Shown one piece after another: positions 63,655 to 64,000 of a stretch of DNA of 64,000 nt. Source of the stretch: Phycisphaerales bacterium (GTDB lineage: Bacteria > Planctomycetota > Phycisphaerae > Phycisphaerales > UBA1924). Within the stretch, counting starts at the first letter, position 1. Every line of letters starts with the position of its first letter. The position numbers were made by a program, and so were the translations under genes. Under the pieces are notes generated by a model. It searched no databases. It was not told where the DNA came from and was given only the letters and a program-made list of their open reading frames with translations. Location of the stretch: NCBI GenBank assembly GCA_020846975.1, contig JADLCX010000041.1:62001-126000 (forward strand), given 5' to 3'.

Positions 63655-64000
63655 TCATTGGCAGCCGGCGAAGTACGCGTTCAGAAAGCTGAAGACATCC
63701 GTCAGCGTAACACCATCGAAGCCGTCGAAGTCTGCCCGAAGATCGCCACCAAAGTACGCGTGGAGGTAGTCAAAGACGTCTTGGACGGTGACAGTTCCGG
63801 ATCGATTGAAGTCGCTCCTGCAAGGTAGTACAGCGATCCAAGCCTCGTTCCGCCCGTTGTGAACACCCGTACCGACGACAACTCGCCCATCTGAACTGAC
63901 ACCATGAGCGGCCGTAAGGCTCCAGCCGCTCGGCAGAACGCCGAGCGCCGTCAAGTGTGTCCTCAGGTCTGTCACGCCCTGTGCGGCTTCCCAAATCACC
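63655..64000 (-). CDS. Dockerin-like exported protein, 3' end (5' end off the window)
   Basis: The frame is open to the right edge. The visible 114 residues contain GVLPSGWSLTAAHGVSSDGRVVVG, a repeat of the extracellular HAF type, and the double EF-hand RSDFNRSGTVTVQDVFDYL then ADFDGFDGVTLTDVFSFL, ending AYFAGCQ. It is the third protein in the window with this C-terminal module. Confidence 0.75.
   Translation of the reverse strand, partial: VIWEAAQGVTDLRTHLTALGVLPSGWSLTAAHGVSSDGRVVVGTGVHNGRNEAWIAVLPCRSDFNRSGTVTVQDVFDYLHAYFGGDLRADFDGFDGVTLTDVFSFLNAYFAGCQ

Overview
The window is GC-rich DNA of a planctomycete, most probably class Phycisphaerae or a close relative. The lineage call is an inference. 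It rests on three secreted proteins ending in a DFN-type double EF-hand (dockerin-like) module with the signature VQD-[ILV]-FDFL-x-AYF, a leucyl-tRNA synthetase with the insertion I associate with planctomycetes, a prepilin-like protein with a type IV N-terminus, many short lipoproteins, and UMF1, cupredoxin and S41 proteins of the kind common in that phylum. No rRNA, tRNA, CRISPR array, phage or transposase gene was found. Because of the GC content, very long antisense open frames cover most genes; they are treated as shadows.

Layout. 1-9.7 kb: a partial helical secreted protein, leuS (minus), then ybeY, a CorC/HlyC-type CBS protein, a TPR lipoprotein and cysS (plus). 9.7-19.3 kb: a tightly packed plus-strand run of an LptF/LptG permease, an ArnT-like glycosyltransferase, a PAP2 phosphatase, a second LptF/LptG permease, a pseudouridine synthase, a YihY-family protein, a small lipoprotein and an isolated nuoB. 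19.3-26.3 kb (minus): a decaying two-gene locus with one in-frame TGA and two frameshifts at G-runs, three paralogous double-thioredoxin proteins, a prepilin-like protein and a small lipoprotein. 26.5-36.5 kb: ispF, an SDR, an entericidin-like peptide, nadB, two lipoproteins whose 5' ends lie inside long repeat-built hairpins, a 21-bp tandem array between them, a TlpA-like thioredoxin protein, a methyltransferase, cutC and glnS.

36.5-50 kb is the most coherent functional block. A histidine kinase with a FixL-like PAS domain and a LuxR-type response regulator lie next to a small operon (HMA-fold protein without cysteines, double-CBS protein, outer-membrane beta-barrel). These face a complete cbb3 oxidase operon in the order fused ccoNO, ccoQ, single-haem ccoP, ccoG, ccoH/fixH, SafE-like, ccoI, ccoS. 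I infer an oxygen-sensing and copper-delivery module for microaerobic respiration. 50-64 kb: a multicopper oxidase carrying DNRLRE and dockerin-like modules, a second dockerin-like protein, a cupredoxin with a PEP-CTERM-like tail, a UMF1 transporter, a LuxR regulator divergent from a UDP-galactopyranose-mutase-like flavoprotein, an S41 peptidase, ispE, and the 3' end of a third dockerin-like protein that runs off the right edge.

The least explained signals are non-coding. Three long hairpins are built from short degenerate repeats: one closes on the stop codon of the second permease, and two hold a lipoprotein start codon, or candidate start codon, in their loop. There is also a 21-bp, roughly nine-copy palindromic array, and a 20-bp tandem duplication that copies a Shine-Dalgarno, stop and start cassette between ccoI and ccoS.
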